Source of the DNA: Spirosomataceae bacterium TFI 002
Lineage (GTDB): Bacteria > Bacteroidota > Bacteroidia > Cytophagales > Spirosomataceae
NCBI GenBank assembly: GCA_900230115.1
Contig: LT907983.1
Location: 1,116,001 to 1,180,000 of the forward strand
Direction of reading: 5' to 3'
Length of the DNA: 64,000 nt
In this document: positions 44,430 to 54,089 of the stretch, piece after piece
How positions within the stretch are numbered: the first letter of the stretch is position 1
Layout: each line of letters begins with the position of its first letter
Made by a program: the position numbers and the translations under genes
Notes under the pieces: generated by a model
Database searches by the model: none
What the model was told of the DNA's origin: nothing
What the model saw: the letters and a program-made list of their open reading frames with translations, nothing else

Positions 44430-47400
44430 ATGAAGTTTCCGGAGTATAAAACGGTCAATTACGCTGAAGTTGCTGATGAAATCCTTGCTTACTGGCAAGA
44501 GAATGAGATTTTCGAAAAATCTATTTCAACACGCCAAGGTGCACCTACTTTTACATTTTACGAAGGACCACCTTCGGCAAATGGTCAGCCTGGTATTCAC
44601 CACGTAATGGCTCGTGCTATCAAAGACATTTTTTGCCGCTACAAAACACTAAAGGGTTTTCAAGTAAACCGTAAAGGTGGATGGGATACTCACGGCTTGC
44701 CTGTAGAACTCCAGGTTGAGAAAGAAATAAGTGAAGAACTAGGAGAAAAATTCACAAAAGAGGACATAGGAACTAAGGTTTCTGTAGAAGAATATAACAA
44801 TAGATGCCGTGAAGCTGTCTTGCGTTTTACCAATATTTGGCAAGACATGACAGACAAAATGGGTTACTGGGTAGACATGGAAGACCCATATATTACCTAT
44901 AAAAATGAATACATAGAGTCTGTATGGAATTTACTTAAACGACTGTATGATAAAGGCTTACTGTACAAGGGTTACACCATCCAACCATATTCTCCAGCTG
45001 CAGGGACTGGCCTTTCTTCTCATGAGATAAACCAACCAGGTAGTTACCAAGATGTGACCGATACTTCTATGACAGCCCAATTTAAGGTTGTCAGCGATGA
45101 TGTTTCTAAGCCATTATTTGACATCATTGGAGAAGGAAATGAGCTTTTTGTGTTGGCATGGACCACCACGCCTTGGACTTTACCATCCAATGCTGCACTT
45201 ACGGTTGGGAAAAATATTGATTATGCGATAGTTAAAACTTTCAATCCTTATACTTTTTTGCCCGCTCACGTGATTTTGGCAAAAGACCTCATCCCAAAAT
45301 ACTTTTCGGAGAAAGGAAAAGATGGAGATTTTGAAGGTTTTGAAGCATCAAACAAAAAACTCCTTCCTTGGACAATCGTTGGTTCCAAAAGCGGTAGTGA
45401 ATTGGCAGGGGTTACTTACGAACAACTATTTCCATATGTTCAGCCTGAAGAAAAAGCATTTAAAGTTATCATTGGTGACTTTGTAACTACTGAAGACGGT
45501 ACTGGAGTGGTACATACAGCCCCTACTTTTGGAGCTGATGACTTTAAAGTTGCTCAACAAAATGGTATCCCATCTATAATGGTGAAGGACGAAAATGGAA
45601 AAGAAATGCCATTGGTAGACCTCAAAGGACGTTTTGTGAAAGAAGTAACTGACTTTGCATTAGAATACGTAAAGGAAGATTACCTCACCGAAGAAGAGAA
45701 AGTAACTGAGGCTAAAAAGCAAGATAGAGACAAATATTTGAGCGTGGATGAGCGTATTGCTATCAAACTCAAAACAGAAAATAGGGCATTCAACGTACAG
45801 CGTTACGTTCACTCCTACCCACATTGCTGGAGAACTGATAAGCCAATTCTATACTATCCACTAGACAGCTGGTTCATAAAAACCACTTCTGTAAAAGATA
45901 AATTAGTAGAACTTAACAATTCTATTAATTGGAAACCAGCATCTACAGGTACTGGCCGTTTTGGAAATTGGTTAGAAAACCTTGTTGACTGGAATTTATC
46001 TCGTTCCCGCTACTGGGGGACTCCACTGCCAATTTGGAGAAACAAAGACGGCGAAGAGAAGTGTATCGGATCAGTGGCTGAGCTAAGTCAAGAAATAGAC
46101 AAAGCAATTGCTGCTGGTTTCATGACAGAGAATTATTTGCAGGGTGGTGATTACGAATCATTCGACCTTCATAGACCATATGTAGATGATGTCGTTTTGG
46201 TTTCAGAAACTGGTAAGCCATTAAATAGAGAGCTAGACCTTATTGACGTTTGGTTTGACTCAGGTGCGATGCCTTTTGCACAATGGCATTATCCATTTGA
46301 AAATGACACTAAATTTAAGGACAATTATCCAGCCGATTTTATCTCAGAAGGTGTAGACCAAACAAGAGGATGGTTCTTTACGCTTCATGCCATTTCTGGA
46401 ATGTTGGAAGAATCTGTTGCATTCAAAAATGTAGTTTCTACGGGACTAGTTTTGGACAAAAATGGAAATAAAATGTCTAAGCGTTTGGGCAATGCTGTAG
46501 ATCCATTTAGCACATTGAAAGATTATGGTGCAGATCCAACTCGATGGTACATGATTACCAATGCACAGCCTTGGGACAATTTAAAATTTGATCTTGCAGG
46601 TGTAACCGAAACAAGAAATAAGTTCTTCGGAACACTTACAAGCACTTATAACTTCTTCGCTCTATATGCCAACTTAGATGGTGTAAAATTGACTGGAAAA
46701 GTAAATATTGAAGACGTAAACGAACTAGACAAATGGGTTCTTTCGAAACTTCAAAGTTTGATCCTAGAGGTAGATGAAGCCTTTGACACTTATGAGCCAA
46801 CAAAAGCGGGACGAGCAATCCAAGATTTCGTTACAGATCACCTATCCAACTGGTACGTTAGGTTAGGTAGGAGACGTTTCTGGAATCCATCTGGTGAAGG
46901 AGATTTGGTGAAAGACAAAACCGCTGCCTACGAAACGCTTGGACTTTGCCTTAAAACTGTTGCTCAGCTTATGTCGCCAATCGCACCTTTCTACAGTGAC
47001 TGGTTATTCAGAAACCTTACTGATAAAATGGCCGACAATTCGGTTCACTTAAGTGAGTTCCCAGTAGCAAATACCTCTTGGATTGACGCTAACCTTGAGA
47101 GCTCGATGGAATATGCTCAAAGAATAAGTTCTTTGGTTCACTCGGTGCGTAAAGGGAACAAAATAAAGGTTCGTCAGCCACTTTCTAAAGTGCTGATTCC
47201 TGTCTTAAGTCAAGAGGTACGTGATCAAATAAGTACGGTAGATCACTTGATCAAAACTGAAGTAAACATCAAAGAAGTCACTTATTTAGATGATGCTTCC
47301 GGGGTATTGAGCAAAAAAGTAAAACCCAACTTTAAAACACTAGGGCCTAAGTTTGGAAAAGAAATGAAAGCTGTGGCTGGAGCCATTGCTGGAATCACTC

Positions 47401-47822
47401 AAGAGCAACTGAAGGAATTGGAGCAAAACGGAAAACTTATGTTAGCCGTGGGTGAAATTGAGCTTAATGATGTAGAAATACTCACCGAAGACTTACCAGG
47501 TTACCTTACAGCTCAAGACGGAAACCTAACGGTTGCTTTGGATATCAATATCAGCGAAGAACTGAAGCTAGAAGGTATTGCTCGTGAATTTGTAAACAAA
47601 ATTCAGAACCTTAGAAAAGATAATGGTTTTGAAGTGACAGATAAGATCAATATTGTTTTGGAAAACAGCACCGATGAGGTAAATAAAGCTATACAAAACA
47701 ACAAAGCATATATCTGTCAAGAGGTACAAGCAATGTCATTGGAACTGAGCGAAAGCTTATCAGAGTTCCAAGAAGTTGAAGTGGAGGAAGAGCTTTTAAA
47801 GATTAGTGTGAAGGTTCACTAA
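44430..47822 (+). CDS. ileS: Isoleucyl-tRNA synthetase, type 2, with GIHH signature
   Basis: Charges tRNA-Ile; 1130 residues, long as expected for the type-2 (eukaryote-like) IleRS. The start is ATG 44430; the open frame also takes a TTG one codon upstream. The class I signature that is normally HxGH reads GIHH at residues 55-58 (PPSANGQPGIHHVMARAIKD). The first and third positions are swapped. KMSKR (NKMSKRLGN) is present. The editing domain, WYVRLGRRRFW in the anticodon domain, and a DHLIKTEVNIKEV C-terminal part follow. A GxHH variant of IleRS2 is known to be hyper-insensitive to mupirocin, so resistance is predicted here. It is divergent from waaA; its stop overlaps the next convergent stop by 4 bp. 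Confidence 0.96.
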   Translation: MKFPEYKTVNYAEVADEILAYWQENEIFEKSISTRQGAPTFTFYEGPPSANGQPGIHHVMARAIKDIFCRYKTLKGFQVNRKGGWDTHGLPVELQVEKEISEELGEKFTKEDIGTKVSVEEYNNRCREAVLRFTNIWQDMTDKMGYWVDMEDPYITYKNEYIESVWNLLKRLYDKGLLYKGYTIQPYSPAAGTGLSSHEINQPGSYQDVTDTSMTAQFKVVSDDVSKPLFDIIGEGNELFVLAWTTTPWTLPSNAALTVGKNIDYAIVKTFNPYTFLPAHVILAKDLIPKYFSEKGKDGDFEGFEASNKKLLPWTIVGSKSGSELAGVTYEQLFPYVQPEEKAFKVIIGDFVTTEDGTGVVHTAPTFGADDFKVAQQNGIPSIMVKDENGKEMPLVDLKGRFVKEVTDFALEYVKEDYLTEEEKVTEAKKQDRDKYLSVDERIAIKLKTENRAFNVQRYVHSYPHCWRTDKPILYYPLDSWFIKTTSVKDKLVELNNSINWKPASTGTGRFGNWLENLVDWNLSRSRYWGTPLPIWRNKDGEEKCIGSVAELSQEIDKAIAAGFMTENYLQGGDYESFDLHRPYVDDVVLVSETGKPLNRELDLIDVWFDSGAMPFAQWHYPFENDTKFKDNYPADFISEGVDQTRGWFFTLHAISGMLEESVAFKNVVSTGLVLDKNGNKMSKRLGNAVDPFSTLKDYGADPTRWYMITNAQPWDNLKFDLAGVTETRNKFFGTLTSTYNFFALYANLDGVKLTGKVNIEDVNELDKWVLSKLQSLILEVDEAFDTYEPTKAGRAIQDFVTDHLSNWYVRLGRRRFWNPSGEGDLVKDKTAAYETLGLCLKTVAQLMSPIAPFYSDWLFRNLTDKMADNSVHLSEFPVANTSWIDANLESSMEYAQRISSLVHSVRKGNKIKVRQPLSKVLIPVLSQEVRDQISTVDHLIKTEVNIKEVTYLDDASGVLSKKVKPNFKTLGPKFGKEMKAVAGAIAGITQEQLKELEQNGKLMLAVGEIELNDVEILTEDLPGYLTAQDGNLTVALDINISEELKLEGIAREFVNKIQNLRKDNGFEVTDKINIVLENSTDEVNKAIQNNKAYICQEVQAMSLELSESLSEFQEVEVEEELLKISVKVH

Positions 47823-49591
47823 TTGACACGATACTTAGAAACCTTAATAGGAATACAGGTCTCAATGCAGTTGAGTTCCGAAAACTTAGCTGCTATTGTA
47901 ACCTCCACCCCAAAGCCGCAGCCATTAACACACCTAGCGGTGTAGTTTCCCGGAGCTACCGTAATACTTTGTGCGTATTCACCAGTACTCCATCGAGTTT
48001 GGGTCGTACAATTGGATGCACGAAGTAGAATGCTTTTTGTACCATTGCCTGCTGTAATAGTTTCTTGGCTTATTTCTACATCTTCTGGATTATTGTATCT
48101 AGTTATTAATATTTCGTTTGAGTTTTGACTACTTCCACATTGATTCCTACAAAGAGCAGTATAGGTGCCGGAGGTATTTTTAGTTATTTGAGCCATCGTT
48201 TCTCCTGAACTCCATTCAACCAAAGAACCACCATTACAACCATTTGCAGTAAGTGTTGCAACATCATTTCCGCAAAGCGTTGTCTTACTCGTTACAACCG
48301 AAGGACTATTGGGTAAACTTACTTCATTGACAAATATGCTTAATGGATGAGATACACTATCTTCTAAAACACAGCTTACCTTGTACTCACCATCAAAAAC
48401 TCTTATAATACTTGAAGAACCATGGATTGGGTCCTCCCATACGATATGTCCCAACTCGCAACTAACTATTAATGTTGCATAACTTCCTGTACAATATTTC
48501 ACTACCGAGTTAGCATCTAAAATTGGAGGAGAAATTGTACATTCATTTGCATCTACTGCTACTATTTCACTTTCATCACTTGTACCGCAACTTGTTGTAC
48601 AATTGGCTGAGTAAAAACCAGAACTATGAGTATAAATACTCGAGCCACTCAAACCATTATTCCAATTTACAGTTCCCACACAGTTATTTACTGCAAGACG
48701 AATAGAGTCTTGTGAACAAATATTGAAAACAGGCCCAGTCAATAATAAATTGTCACTATTGTAAGCTTCAACTACTGGCGTCTCTACTCCTTTCACTATC
48801 TCTATAATTTCGCTTTTCAAAGTATCCTGACAAAACGGAGCAATTTGATAACTATACAAACCCGGCTCTGTAACATTGATTATAGAATCAGAAGACCCAT
48901 TGCTCCAAATAATCAAATGATCCCGAAAAAGAATATTTCCATCTGCAATTGCCTCCAATGTACTTATATCACCGGTGCAAATACTTAGCTTAGAAGCATT
49001 AACCTTAAGCTTGACATCATTATTACCATTTGTAACATTCGTATAAGTGGACTCTCCAGTTCCACATTGATTTCTGCACACTGCCTTGTAGATTCCATCA
49101 GTAGTTACTTGAAACTGTATCGCACTGATAGAATCCTGCCATATTGTTTCTGGCTCATAGCCATTACAATTACTCGTCAGCCAAACGCCCGAATTTTGGC
49201 ATAGCTCAGGTACATTTCTATTTATGGTAACTGTTGGTTTTATTGGCGGCTCATCAAAAAGTACGACCGTTGCGAATTTTGAAGAATCTAGATGTGTATT
49301 TAGTCCGCACCTTGGGTGCAAGGTGGCATTACTATTTATAAAAATACTATCGCCCACATAGTTTTCATTCCATCTTACTTCTTGCTGCCCACAACCAGTA
49401 AAGTATAAACTTAAGCCTTGGGTTTTACAAGCAAATATTAGTGTATCAAACTTAACTGTCACGCTCGACGAGTCTTTCAAATAAAGACATTGCCCATCAT
49501 TTTGAAGAGAATCTAACGTGCTTTTTGCAGAGCAAACCTGAAGACATATAAGGGTAAAAGCAATCACCGAAAAAAAGCTCTTGAAACTCAT
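47819..49591 (-). CDS. Secreted protein with six Cys-containing Ig-like repeats
   Basis: A 590-residue exported protein (signal peptide to about 22, VCSAK). Six repeats of roughly 75-90 residues follow, each with Cys near the start, a W-x-[ND]-G or W-S-[ST]-G core and a final Y-x-[AV]-x-C-x3-C-G (GIYKAVCRNQCG, GTYTALCRNQCG, GNYTARCVNGCG). Such Ig-like arrays are common in Bacteroidota surface adhesins of the SprB kind. The C terminus ends CIETCIPIKVSKYRV, a short Cys pair. No separate sorting domain is recognised. Function is unknown, probably cell-surface adhesion. It converges with ileS, overlapping by 4 bp. Confidence 0.82.
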   Translation of the reverse strand: MSFKSFFSVIAFTLICLQVCSAKSTLDSLQNDGQCLYLKDSSSVTVKFDTLIFACKTQGLSLYFTGCGQQEVRWNENYVGDSIFINSNATLHPRCGLNTHLDSSKFATVVLFDEPPIKPTVTINRNVPELCQNSGVWLTSNCNGYEPETIWQDSISAIQFQVTTDGIYKAVCRNQCGTGESTYTNVTNGNNDVKLKVNASKLSICTGDISTLEAIADGNILFRDHLIIWSNGSSDSIINVTEPGLYSYQIAPFCQDTLKSEIIEIVKGVETPVVEAYNSDNLLLTGPVFNICSQDSIRLAVNNCVGTVNWNNGLSGSSIYTHSSGFYSANCTTSCGTSDESEIVAVDANECTISPPILDANSVVKYCTGSYATLIVSCELGHIVWEDPIHGSSSIIRVFDGEYKVSCVLEDSVSHPLSIFVNEVSLPNSPSVVTSKTTLCGNDVATLTANGCNGGSLVEWSSGETMAQITKNTSGTYTALCRNQCGSSQNSNEILITRYNNPEDVEISQETITAGNGTKSILLRASNCTTQTRWSTGEYAQSITVAPGNYTARCVNGCGFGVEVTIAAKFSELNCIETCIPIKVSKYRVN

Positions 49592-49829
49592 CGTGTGGGA
49601 TTAAATATTGAGTTTTATCACCCAAAAATCATGCCGCATTTAAGGCTTTTAAGTGTGTAACTTTTTAAAGCAATAACATGAATAAATTATGTATTGAAAC
49701 CTGTACACATTTCCTTAAATACATTCTAATATCATTATAATATGCAACATAATAGACCAATACACGTCGCTTTGACATATTTTAGAGTTACTTGAATTCT
49801 TGAACTAATTTAAGAACTTGACCAATTAC

Positions 49830-49837
49830 TATATTTG
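49830..49837 (+). promoter_or_regulatory. Putative -7 promoter element of the crp-AKR operon
   Basis: TATATTTG fits TAnnTTTG and lies 28 bp before the ATG of the Crp-like gene. The -33 region reads TTT instead of TTG. Confidence 0.45.
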
Positions 49838-49865
49838 AAGTAAATTCACTTATTCGACCTTATTT

Positions 49866-50447
49866 ATGAAGGAACTACTGGCAAATTTCAGGATACATGT
49901 TGACATTACTCCTGAAGAAGCAAATCGATTTATTGAATTAGCACCTCCCACTACGGTTAAGAAAAATGCTTATATCGTAAGGCAAAAGGAGCAGGCAAGC
50001 CCGTTAATCTTGGTTAACAATGGGTGCTTGATGACCTATTATCAAGATCCAAACAAAAACAAGCAGGTGATGCAGTTTAGCCAAATGGGATGGTGGACTG
50101 GAGACTTTCTTAGCATAGCAGAGAATACACTCAGCAAGTACTCTATTAGAGCAATGGAAAACTCCTCTTATTGCAGTTTGGATAATGCAACTTACGAGCG
50201 AGTTTGTGCTGAAATACCCATTTTAGAGACCTATTTTAGGAGGTTGTTTCAAAACGCAATCGCAAGTCATCAAGAACGAATTATTCGCAATATTTCTTTC
50301 TCTGCAGAAGAACGATACGAAACTTTCATTAAAAGTTACCCCAAAATTGAACAAATGGTAGCTCAAAAGTATATTGCTTCTTATCTTGGCATGAGTCCCG
50401 AGTTTTTGAGTAAAATCAAAGCTCGACGATATGCAAACAAAAGATAA
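49866..50447 (+). CDS. Crp/Fnr-family transcriptional regulator
   Basis: A 193-residue regulator. Residues about 20-120 form a cyclic-nucleotide-binding-type fold (VKKNAYIVRQKEQASPLILVNNGCLMTYYQD, IRAMENSSYCSLD) without clear cAMP-binding arginine motif. The C-terminal HTH (about 150-185) reads EQMVAQKYIASYLGMSPEFLSKIKA. Length and layout match the Bacteroidota Crp/Fnr group lacking known ligand. It is the first gene of a five-gene unit in which the next gene starts 6 bp downstream, so it may control its own operon. Confidence 0.88.
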   Translation: MKELLANFRIHVDITPEEANRFIELAPPTTVKKNAYIVRQKEQASPLILVNNGCLMTYYQDPNKNKQVMQFSQMGWWTGDFLSIAENTLSKYSIRAMENSSYCSLDNATYERVCAEIPILETYFRRLFQNAIASHQERIIRNISFSAEERYETFIKSYPKIEQMVAQKYIASYLGMSPEFLSKIKARRYANKR

Positions 50448-50453
50448 GAGAAA

Positions 50454-51440
50454 ATGAATTTTAGAAAATTAGGCAAGACCCACTTCCAAATCTCAGAAGT
50501 GGGACTTGGCACATGGCAAGTTGGCGGAAAATGGGGAAGTGAATTTAGCCATGATAGAGCTCAACAAATCTTAAATACGGCAGTAGAAAACGGAGTCAAC
50601 TTTATTGATACCGCAGATGTTTATGGTGATGGAGAAAGCGAAAAAGCCGTAGGTAAATTTGTCAAGACTTGTAAAGAACGTATATATGTTGCAACCAAAT
50701 GTGGTAGACAACTAAAACCTCATACCGATCAAGCATATACACCACAAGCACTTAGAGGATTTGTAGAGGCCAGCTTGAAGAACATGCACCTAGAAACCCT
50801 AGATTTGGTTCAGCTTCATTGCCCACCTACAGAAACTTACCAAAGACCTGAGATTTTTGGTGAATTTGAACTACTCAAAAAAGAAGGTAAGGTCCAAAAC
50901 CTTGGCGTAAGTGTACAAACAATAGCCGAAGCTATTTCAAGTTTTCAGTACGATAATGTTACTACGGTTCAGCTTATCTTCAATATTTTTAGACAAAAAC
51001 CAGCAGAAGAGTTTTTCCAAAAAGCGAAAGAAAGCAACATTGGCCTCATTATAAGAGTACCCCTAGCAAGTGGTATGCTATCTGGCAAGTTTGACGAAAA
51101 TTCAGTTTTTGCAAAAGAAGATCATCGTAATTTCAATAGAAACGGGGAGGCTTTTGACAAAGGAGAAACTTTTTCTGGTGTTAATTACAAAGTAGCTCTG
51201 GAAGCGGTAAAGCAAATCAAAGAAATATTTGAGCCTACTACCAATCTTGCACATGTTGCCTTAGCTTGGATTTTGTCTTTTGAAGATGTTTCCACAGTGA
51301 TCCCTGGAGCCTCTTCTCCACAACAAGTAATTTCCAATTGTGCAGTAGATAAATTTCCAGTACTTTCGGTATCTGAAATAGAGCAAATCAATAAAGTATA
51401 TCAATCGTTAATAAAAGAAGAGGTGCATCACCTTTGGTAA
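50454..51440 (+). CDS. Aldo/keto reductase
   Basis: A 328-residue NADPH-dependent reductase of the AKR fold. Catalytic tetrad: D52, Y57, K82, H122 (FIDTADVYGDGESE, VATKCGRQL, DLVQLHCP). The nucleotide-binding end is typical (VALAWILSFEDVSTVIPGASSPQQV). The substrate is unknown; sugars or aldehydes are usual. It follows the Crp-like gene by 6 bp and precedes another reductase by 3 bp, so it is co-transcribed in the five-gene operon. Confidence 0.92.
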   Translation: MNFRKLGKTHFQISEVGLGTWQVGGKWGSEFSHDRAQQILNTAVENGVNFIDTADVYGDGESEKAVGKFVKTCKERIYVATKCGRQLKPHTDQAYTPQALRGFVEASLKNMHLETLDLVQLHCPPTETYQRPEIFGEFELLKKEGKVQNLGVSVQTIAEAISSFQYDNVTTVQLIFNIFRQKPAEEFFQKAKESNIGLIIRVPLASGMLSGKFDENSVFAKEDHRNFNRNGEAFDKGETFSGVNYKVALEAVKQIKEIFEPTTNLAHVALAWILSFEDVSTVIPGASSPQQVISNCAVDKFPVLSVSEIEQINKVYQSLIKEEVHHLW

Positions 51441-51443
51441 TAT

Positions 51444-52433
51444 ATGTACAAAGCAGCAGAGAATAGATATGAAAAAATGACCTATCGCCGAAGCGGTAAA
51501 AGTGGTCTTAAATTACCAGAAGTATCCCTCGGCTTGTGGCATAATTTCGGTGGAGTAGATGTGTTTGAAAACTATAGAGCAATTCTTCAGAAAGCATTTG
51601 ATCATGGTGTAACACATTTTGACTTAGCCAATAATTACGGACCACCTTATGGTTCAGCAGAAGAGAACTTTGGCATTTGCTATAAAAAAGACTTTCAACC
51701 ATATAGAGACGAACTCATTATCTCGTCAAAAGCTGGCTACGATATGTGGCCAGGTCCCTATGGAGAATGGGGTTCTCGCAAATACCTCATTGCTAGCTGC
51801 GATCAAAGCTTGAAACGAATGGGACTTGATTATGTGGACATTTTCTATTCACATCGTTTTGACCCAGAAACACCTTTAGAAGAAACTATGGGAGCACTTG
51901 ATCACATTGTGCGATCAGGAAGAGCATTGTATGTTGGTATCTCTAGCTATACGGCCGAGCAAACATTAGAAGCTGCCAAAATCTTGAAAGACCTAGGTAC
52001 ACCTTGTCTTATTCACCAACCGAGATATTCTATGATGGATCGCTGGGTAGAAGACGGGCTTATGGATGTACTAGGAGATAAAGGAATTGGTGCCATTGCT
52101 TTTTCGCCTTTAGAGCAAGGACTACTTACCAATAAATATCTCAAAGGAATCCCTGAAGGATCTAGAGCTTCCAAAAATCATTTTCTATCCAAAGATGCTA
52201 TCACTGATGAAGTTTTGACTCAAATAAAAGCTCTAAACACCATAGCCGAAGCAAGAGGTCAATCTCTAGCACAAATGGCGATTGCATGGTTGCTTAAAGA
52301 TGAAAGGGTGACATCTGTATTGATAGGTGCCAGAAATGTAGCTCAGCTAGAAAACTCACTGGGAGCATTGGAAAACAAGCAATTCACAAAAGAAGAACTA
52401 AGCCAAATAGAAAAAATATTGGCAAATAAATAA
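51444..52433 (+). CDS. Aldo/keto reductase, MgrA/YghZ-like
   Basis: A 329-residue AKR of the beta-subunit-like AKR14 group, which in E. coli (YghZ) reduces L-glyceraldehyde 3-phosphate. Signature: LGLWHNFGG, HFDLANNYGPPYGSAEENFG. Tetrad: D60, Y65, K96, H137. VSVLIGARNVAQLENSLGAL-like ending is present (TSVLIGARNVAQLENSLGAL). It lies 3 bp after the first reductase. Two distinct AKRs in tandem suggest detoxification of aldehydes or reduction of sugar acids, inference only. Confidence 0.9.
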   Translation: MYKAAENRYEKMTYRRSGKSGLKLPEVSLGLWHNFGGVDVFENYRAILQKAFDHGVTHFDLANNYGPPYGSAEENFGICYKKDFQPYRDELIISSKAGYDMWPGPYGEWGSRKYLIASCDQSLKRMGLDYVDIFYSHRFDPETPLEETMGALDHIVRSGRALYVGISSYTAEQTLEAAKILKDLGTPCLIHQPRYSMMDRWVEDGLMDVLGDKGIGAIAFSPLEQGLLTNKYLKGIPEGSRASKNHFLSKDAITDEVLTQIKALNTIAEARGQSLAQMAIAWLLKDERVTSVLIGARNVAQLENSLGALENKQFTKEELSQIEKILANK

Positions 52434-52442
52434 ACCATCGAA

Positions 52443-52856
52443 ATGAGAAAATTAAGTATTTTAGTAGTTTTAACCCTTATCTCATTTGCCTGTTCAGAGG
52501 TAAACGAAGAAGTAACAGAAATAAAAGAAACAGCACCCATGATTAGCGAAACTCCATTTATCCATCACGTTTATTTTTACCTCAAAAATCCAGAAAGTGC
52601 TGAAGACAAAGCCAAAATGAGAGAAGGCTTAGAGTTTCTTGCAACCGTACCAACGATTCAAAAACACTTTATTGGGGTTCCTGCAGACACCGATCGTGAA
52701 GTTATAGATAACACTTATGCATATAGCTGGTTATGTTTTTTCGAAAACGCCGCTGACCAAGCATCTTACCAAACGGACCCAATCCACCTGAAATTCATAG
52801 AAGATTACGGTAGTATATGGGAGACTGTGAAGGTATATGATTCTGTGATGGAATAA
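52443..52856 (+). CDS. Lipoprotein with stress-responsive Dabb domain
   Basis: A 137-residue lipoprotein (signal peptide ending LISFAC, lipid Cys 17). The body is a Dabb (stress-responsive alpha/beta barrel) domain: FIHHVYFYLKNPESAEDKAKM, FLATVPTIQKHFIG and SWLCFFENAADQASYQT. Dabb proteins are small dimers of unclear enzymology. It is 9 bp downstream of the second reductase and 9 bp upstream of the AraC-type gene. A periplasmic copy in a reductase operon is unusual. Confidence 0.85.
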   Translation: MRKLSILVVLTLISFACSEVNEEVTEIKETAPMISETPFIHHVYFYLKNPESAEDKAKMREGLEFLATVPTIQKHFIGVPADTDREVIDNTYAYSWLCFFENAADQASYQTDPIHLKFIEDYGSIWETVKVYDSVME

Positions 52857-52865
52857 AGGAGATTT

Positions 52866-53957
52866 ATGAACAACATCGCCATACCAACTTTTACTTTGCT
52901 GGCGATAGTAATTGCACTTTTGCTCGCTTTGTTTCTACTGACCTTGAAAACGAATAGACACTTGAGCAATAGACTTTTTGCCACGTTTCTTATTCTCACA
53001 GCTGTAGATATAAGTGGACTTATAAAAATTCCACAAACTGAGTTTTTGCAAAAACTTCAGGTTTTTAGAAGTATGCTGATTTTTTTACACCTACCTATAT
53101 TTTATTGGTACGTAAAATCAGTTTGCTATTCAGATTTTAAGCTAAGATGGGCGAGCATGAAAGGCTTGGTTCCTTTTGCTTTTGTAATTGGTATTCTTAT
53201 ACCTATTTTCTTTGCAGATGACCTAAAGCCTTCTTTTTTTCAGTTTTCTAATGAGCAGGTTTTCACCATTATCATAGTACTATTTCATATTCAAGTAGCA
53301 TGGTATCTATGGCTCATTTATCGCGAATTGAAAAATTTCAAGACTCTGGCAGTAAATCATTTTGCAGGAAATCATCTTCAAGCTTATCGATGGCTTATGA
53401 GGTTAACTGCTGCCCTAGCCATTTTTTACTTGCTTGCTCTTTTCAAAAACATTTTTAAGACAACTACTTATACAGAACTAAGCGAGTGGTTAAAAATCGC
53501 TTTACTCTTTTTTGAGCTGGCTGTACTTTGCTGGTACCTTTTTCAGGCAATTTCACAACCCGAAGTATTTAGAGGAATACATTCTACACTTAGTTTAGAA
53601 AAATCAAATGATTCAAATATTGACAGCTCCAAAATCAAAGAATTAGAAATGTTGATGAAATCAGAAAAGCTGTACCTCAACCCTTCCATAAGTGTAAAAG
53701 ATGTAGCCGAAAAAATTGAAATTCCTGTGCGAGATTTATCAACCTTACTTAACAAGCACTTAGGAAAACATTTCTTTGACTTTATCAATGAATACAGAAT
53801 CAAAGAAGCTCAAGAAATCTTCAAATCAACTGATGACTCTAAGCTGACTGTTTTAGAAGTGTTGTATAACGTTGGTTTTAATTCCAAGTCTTCTTTCAAT
53901 ACTGCTTTTAAAAAACATACCGGCTCTACTCCTACTGCCTTCCGTAAGTCACTGTAA
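52866..53957 (+). CDS. AraC-family regulator with 7TM N-terminal domain
   Basis: A 363-residue membrane regulator. Seven or eight hydrophobic segments fill about 1-240 (TLLAIVIALLLALFLL, LVPFAFVIGILIPIFF, LTAALAIFYLLALF). The C-terminal AraC double helix-turn-helix (about 265-360) reads SVKDVAEKIEIPVRDLSTLL and LYNVGFNSKSSFNTAFKKHTG. This 7TM-AraC layout is common in Bacteroidota and lets a membrane signal act on DNA. It is the last gene of the five-gene operon, so it may be a feedback controller of it or of the adjacent beta-lactamase-fold gene. Confidence 0.9.
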   Translation: MNNIAIPTFTLLAIVIALLLALFLLTLKTNRHLSNRLFATFLILTAVDISGLIKIPQTEFLQKLQVFRSMLIFLHLPIFYWYVKSVCYSDFKLRWASMKGLVPFAFVIGILIPIFFADDLKPSFFQFSNEQVFTIIIVLFHIQVAWYLWLIYRELKNFKTLAVNHFAGNHLQAYRWLMRLTAALAIFYLLALFKNIFKTTTYTELSEWLKIALLFFELAVLCWYLFQAISQPEVFRGIHSTLSLEKSNDSNIDSSKIKELEMLMKSEKLYLNPSISVKDVAEKIEIPVRDLSTLLNKHLGKHFFDFINEYRIKEAQEIFKSTDDSKLTVLEVLYNVGFNSKSSFNTAFKKHTGSTPTAFRKSL

Positions 53958-53966
53958 AATAATCCT

Positions 53967-54030
53967 TTGCAAAAAGTCGAACGCTATGTAAATGGTCGAT
54001 CGTTTGAGTAATTCGTTCGACTTTCTGCAA
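53967..54030. repeat. 17 bp inverted repeat between araC and serine hydrolase genes
   Basis: TTGCAAAAAGTCGAACG (53967-53983) and CGTTCGACTTTCTGCAA (54014-54030), one mismatch, 30 bp loop. No T run follows on the + strand, so a plain terminator is unlikely. It could be an operator or mRNA hairpin, 60 bp before the serine hydrolase start. Confidence 0.55.
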
Positions 54031-54089
54031 TCGGTCGCACAGGTGCTCTTATATTTCAACATTTGTTCATCACTAAAACAAAAGAACAA

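Noticed and set aside
53543-53803. Minus-strand open frames inside real genes (for example inside sucB, lpdA, araC, susD)
   Set aside because: They lie opposite strong coding sequence, have no recognisable motifs or signal peptides, and fit the pattern of frame shadows.
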